The notes beneath the pieces are model-generated. The model was given only the letters and a program-made list of their open reading frames with translations, was not told where the DNA came from and did no database searches. The position numbers and the translations under genes are program-made. From Pseudomonas fildesensis (GTDB lineage Bacteria > Pseudomonadota > Gammaproteobacteria > Pseudomonadales > Pseudomonadaceae), in the NCBI RefSeq assembly GCF_001050345.1, contig NZ_LFMW01000002.1, positions 310,001-374,000 on the forward strand: a stretch of DNA of 64,000 bases. Reading direction: 5' to 3'. Below, one piece after another: positions 61,643 through 64,000 of the stretch; the first letter of the stretch is position 1, and the number at the start of each line of letters is the position of its first letter.

Positions 61643-62569
61643 TTACCCCGCCATTGCCAAGCGATTACGGCCTTCGCGCTTGGCCACGTACAGCGCGCTG
61701 TCGGCCCGCCGCAACAGGCTTTCGGCCGACTCGGCAGCCAGCAAGGTCGAGCAACCCAGGCTCACCGTCAATTCTATCCGCGTGTCATCCGACCAGTAAT
61801 CCTGGGTCTGGGCCGCCTGGCGCAGGCGCTCGCCGACCATCGCCGCCGCATCCCGGCCGGTGTTGGACAGCAGGATCAGAAACTCTTCCCCGCCAAACCG
61901 AAACACCATGTCCACGTTCCGTAACTGGCCTTTGATCGACGCGGCGACCGCGCGCAGTACCTTATCGCCGGCTGCGTGGCCGTGCGTGTCGTTGATGCGT
62001 TTGAAGTGATCGATGTCCAGCATCAGCAGGGACAGCGGATTCAGATGCCGCCGCGCCATGTCGATTTCCCGTTGCAGGGTCTGGTCCATGGCAATGCGAT
62101 TACCGGTTTCGGTCAGAGGGTCACGCAGTGCACTGCGCGTCGCGGCGCGGTAGAGCAGGGCGTTGCGCATCGGGTAGAGCAGGGTGGCCAGCAGGGATTC
62201 GAGCTGGCCCAGTTCTTCTTCTGTAAGGCGCTGGTTGCGGCGGAACACCAGCTCACCCAGATGTTCGCCTTCGTGGCTGAGGGTGTAGCTCACCGAGTGA
62301 TGGCCACGATGGCCAAACTCCAGGCGCAAGTCGCTGGCCTCGTGGCGGTACAGCAAGGCGTCAAGGGGAACCAGGCGTTGGATCTCGCGGAAGAACAGGC
62401 CGAGGATGCGCTCCGGTTCCAGGCTGGTCTGCAGTTGCAGGCCCAGTTGCCGGCGAAGTTCGGCGATCGTCGTAGGGCGGCGCGGGAGAAGGGATGGCTG
62501 ACCAAAGCCCAGGCGTTGCAATTTGGCAGTATCGAAGTCAATTGCGTGGGTCTGGGTTGGTGTTTTCAT
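61643..62569 (-). CDS. GGDEF-domain diguanylate cyclase
   Basis: 308 residues from the ATG at 62569 (MKTPTQTHAIDFDTAKLQRL); a GTG seven codons earlier is possible. The N-terminal ~140 residues look GAF-like (QTSLEPERILGLFFREIQRL). The GGDEF domain has FRFGGEEFLILLS with RNVD five residues before it (product-inhibition I-site) and DIDHFKRINDTHGHAAGDKV. It should make c-di-GMP. It is convergent with the TenA-like gene, 21 bases between stops. Confidence 0.92.
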   Translation of the reverse strand: MKTPTQTHAIDFDTAKLQRLGFGQPSLLPRRPTTIAELRRQLGLQLQTSLEPERILGLFFREIQRLVPLDALLYRHEASDLRLEFGHRGHHSVSYTLSHEGEHLGELVFRRNQRLTEEELGQLESLLATLLYPMRNALLYRAATRSALRDPLTETGNRIAMDQTLQREIDMARRHLNPLSLLMLDIDHFKRINDTHGHAAGDKVLRAVAASIKGQLRNVDMVFRFGGEEFLILLSNTGRDAAAMVGERLRQAAQTQDYWSDDTRIELTVSLGCSTLLAAESAESLLRRADSALYVAKREGRNRLAMAG

Positions 62570-62801
62570 AAGCAATCGGCCTCTAAGCACTTAGCTGTCT
62601 TACAGGCTCGATGAGAGTGGCGAGTGCCAAGCGTCTTACTGTTCCTTCAGTTCCGTAAAACATTGGAAACAGTCTAAACCGCTTTGCCATGGGTTATAAC
62701 CCCTGGGCACTGCCGCACGTCTTGTCATCGCTTAACCTGCTTGGAAAGGGTTAGAGCGAGATTCATGCCACTTTGTTTAACTAAATAAAAGTCCTTATAA
62801 A

Positions 62802-62837
62802 TCAACGGCTGTTTTTAAAGATAAAAACAGCCGTTGA
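62802..62837 (-). terminator. hairpin terminator after lldD
   Basis: TCAACGGCTGTTTTT, 6-base loop, AAAAACAGCCGTTGA: a perfect 15-base-pair stem 13 bases after the lldD stop. The T-run is part of the stem, so it is either a terminator or a 3' stabilising hairpin. Confidence 0.7.
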
Positions 62838-62850
62838 AGAGTTGCGTCAG

Positions 62851-63993
62851 TTATTTGGCTGATTGAACCAGCGTGGTGTGGTCAATCTGCTCAATCGACG
62901 TGACCCCCGTCAGTGTCATGGCGACACGCATTTCCTTGGCGAAGATATCCAGCAGGTTCTCCACCCCGTGTCTGCCATCGGCAGCCAATGCATACGCGGC
63001 CGAGCGTCCCAGCAAGCACGCCTTGGCGCCGAGGGCGAGCATGCGCACCACGTCCAGCCCGGAGCGAATGCCGGAGTCCACCAGCACCGTCAGGTCATCG
63101 CCCACTGCCTCGGCAATTGGCGGCAACGCTTTGGCAGTGGACAGCACGCCATCCAATTGGCGGCCGCCATGGTTGGACACCACGATGCCATCCGCGCCGA
63201 AGCTCACGGCGTCCTTGGCATCCTGCGGGTCGAGGATGCCCTTGATGATCATCGGGCCCTTCCAGAACTCGCGAATCCACTCCAGGTCTTTCCAACTGAT
63301 CGACGGGTCGAAGTTGTTCGCCAGCCAGCCGATGTAATCTTCCAGGTGGGTGGGTTTGCCGAGGTATTTGGAGATATTGCCCAGGTCGTGGGGGCGGCCG
63401 AGCAGCCCGACATCCAACGCCCATTGCGGCTTGGTGACCGCTTGCAGCATCCGCCGCGCCGAGGCATACGGCCCGGACATGCCCGAGTGCGCATCACGGT
63501 AACGTGCGCCCGGTGTGGGCATGTCGACGGTGAACACCAGCGTGGTTACGCCGGCAGCCTGAGCCCGCTCCAGGGCGTTGCGCATAAAGCCACGGTCCTT
63601 GAGCACATAGAGCTGGAACCAGATCGACTGCGGGCTCTGCGACGCCACTTCCTCTATCGAACACACCGACACCGTCGACAGGCAAAACGCAATGCCCTTG
63701 TTCGCCGCCGCCTTGGCCGCTTGCACTTCACCGCGCCGCGCGTACATGCCGGTCAGGCCGACCGGGCTGAGGATGACCGGCATCGCCAGTTCCTGGCCGA
63801 ACACGGTGGTCTTCAAACTCAGGTTGTCGACGTTACGCAGGATGCGCTGGCGCAGGCTGATCTCGGCCAGGTCCGAGCCGTTGGCGCGCATCGTGTGTTC
63901 GGCGTTGGCGCCCCCGTCGATGTAGTCGAACAGAAAACGCGGCAGCTTGCGCCTGGCGGCTTCACGGTAATCGGCGGCGGACGAGATGATCAT
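62851..63993 (-). CDS. lldD: L-lactate dehydrogenase (FMN-dependent)
   Basis: 380 residues from the ATG at 63993 ([20 protein letters not shown]); the TTG before it is discarded as non-family. Residues include [28 protein letters not shown] and the active-site [10 protein letters not shown]. It oxidises L-lactate to pyruvate and passes electrons to the quinone pool. Whether a permease (lldP) precedes it cannot be seen because the window ends 7 bases upstream. Confidence 0.95.
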   Translation of the reverse strand: MIISSAADYREAARRKLPRFLFDYIDGGANAEHTMRANGSDLAEISLRQRILRNVDNLSLKTTVFGQELAMPVILSPVGLTGMYARRGEVQAAKAAANKGIAFCLSTVSVCSIEEVASQSPQSIWFQLYVLKDRGFMRNALERAQAAGVTTLVFTVDMPTPGARYRDAHSGMSGPYASARRMLQAVTKPQWALDVGLLGRPHDLGNISKYLGKPTHLEDYIGWLANNFDPSISWKDLEWIREFWKGPMIIKGILDPQDAKDAVSFGADGIVVSNHGGRQLDGVLSTAKALPPIAEAVGDDLTVLVDSGIRSGLDVVRMLALGAKACLLGRSAAYALAADGRHGVENLLDIFAKEMRVAMTLTGVTSIEQIDHTTLVQSAK

Positions 63994-64000
63994 CAACAGT

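Overview
The window is a stretch of a Pseudomonas chromosome, most likely of the P. fluorescens group. It is GC-rich, gene-dense and full of palindromic intergenic repeats of the kinds common in that group (ends such as TGTGGGAGGGGGCTTGCTCC, TGTAGGAGCGAGCTTGCTCG and TGTGGCGAGCGGGCTTGCCC). The protein families and gene orders also match Pseudomonas: fumC / DUF2059 / bolA / trhO / dsbA-like / ABC / rbdA, the ngg-asnO-peptidase NAGGN locus, and the puuE-uraD-alc-allA-puuD urate cluster. I see no tRNA, rRNA, insertion sequence, prophage or CRISPR array.

Region by region. (1) 1-8.5 kb: the 3' end of a patatin-like phospholipase, a Tsx-type outer-membrane channel, then a complete urate-to-glyoxylate pathway. 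Urate permease, PuuD, AllA, allantoicase, UraD and PuuE are on the minus strand; UraH is divergent. (2) 8.6-13.9 kb: one 1759-residue dermonecrotic-toxin-like protein whose C-terminal ~370 residues I cannot assign. (3) 13.9-16.4 kb: a LysE exporter and an AzgA-type purine permease. The permease shares a TTGTATACAA palindrome with the puuE and uraH promoters, so it probably belongs to the same regulon. (4) 16.4-22.8 kb: a MarR regulator / aminotransferase / GST set, then a LysR regulator divergent from a CitMHS transporter and two AtuA-family genes. (5) 22.9-32.6 kb: housekeeping genes (glutaredoxin, folE, smr, prmB, aroC), an MFS transporter, an acireductone-dioxygenase homologue lacking two metal ligands, a LuxR-HTH mini-regulator and a DUF3509 gene. 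(6) 33-40.8 kb: a FATP-type acyl-CoA synthetase, an ankyrin protein, small membrane proteins, an LTA-synthase-family enzyme, an SDR, a CsrA-family regulator and yheU. (7) 40.8-45.7 kb: the osmoprotectant N-acetylglutaminylglutamine amide (NAGGN) locus. (8) 46-53.7 kb: mnmC, polyphosphate:AMP phosphotransferase, a thiolase, a DMT exporter and class II fumarase. (9) 53.9-64 kb: DUF2059, bolA, trhO, a DsbA-like protein, an ABC exporter, an RbdA-type c-di-GMP protein, a TenA/HDO-like enzyme, a diguanylate cyclase and lldD, which reaches the window edge.

How the genes work together. Urate entering through the permease is oxidised by PuuD to 5-hydroxyisourate. UraH and UraD convert this to allantoin, PuuE to allantoate, allantoicase to ureidoglycolate plus urea, and AllA to glyoxylate plus urea. 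The three TTGTRTACAA sites overlap plausible sigma-70 promoters and suggest one GntR/FadR-type repressor encoded outside the window. Ngg and AsnO make NAGGN under osmotic stress. RbdA and the GGDEF protein at 61.6 kb feed into c-di-GMP signalling.

The least explained items are the C-terminal domain of the large toxin-like protein, the degenerate acireductone dioxygenase, and repeat elements that carry mirror-image 18-bp tandem arrays or supply stop codons to their neighbours. All functional statements come from reading translations and motifs by eye; no database search was run.
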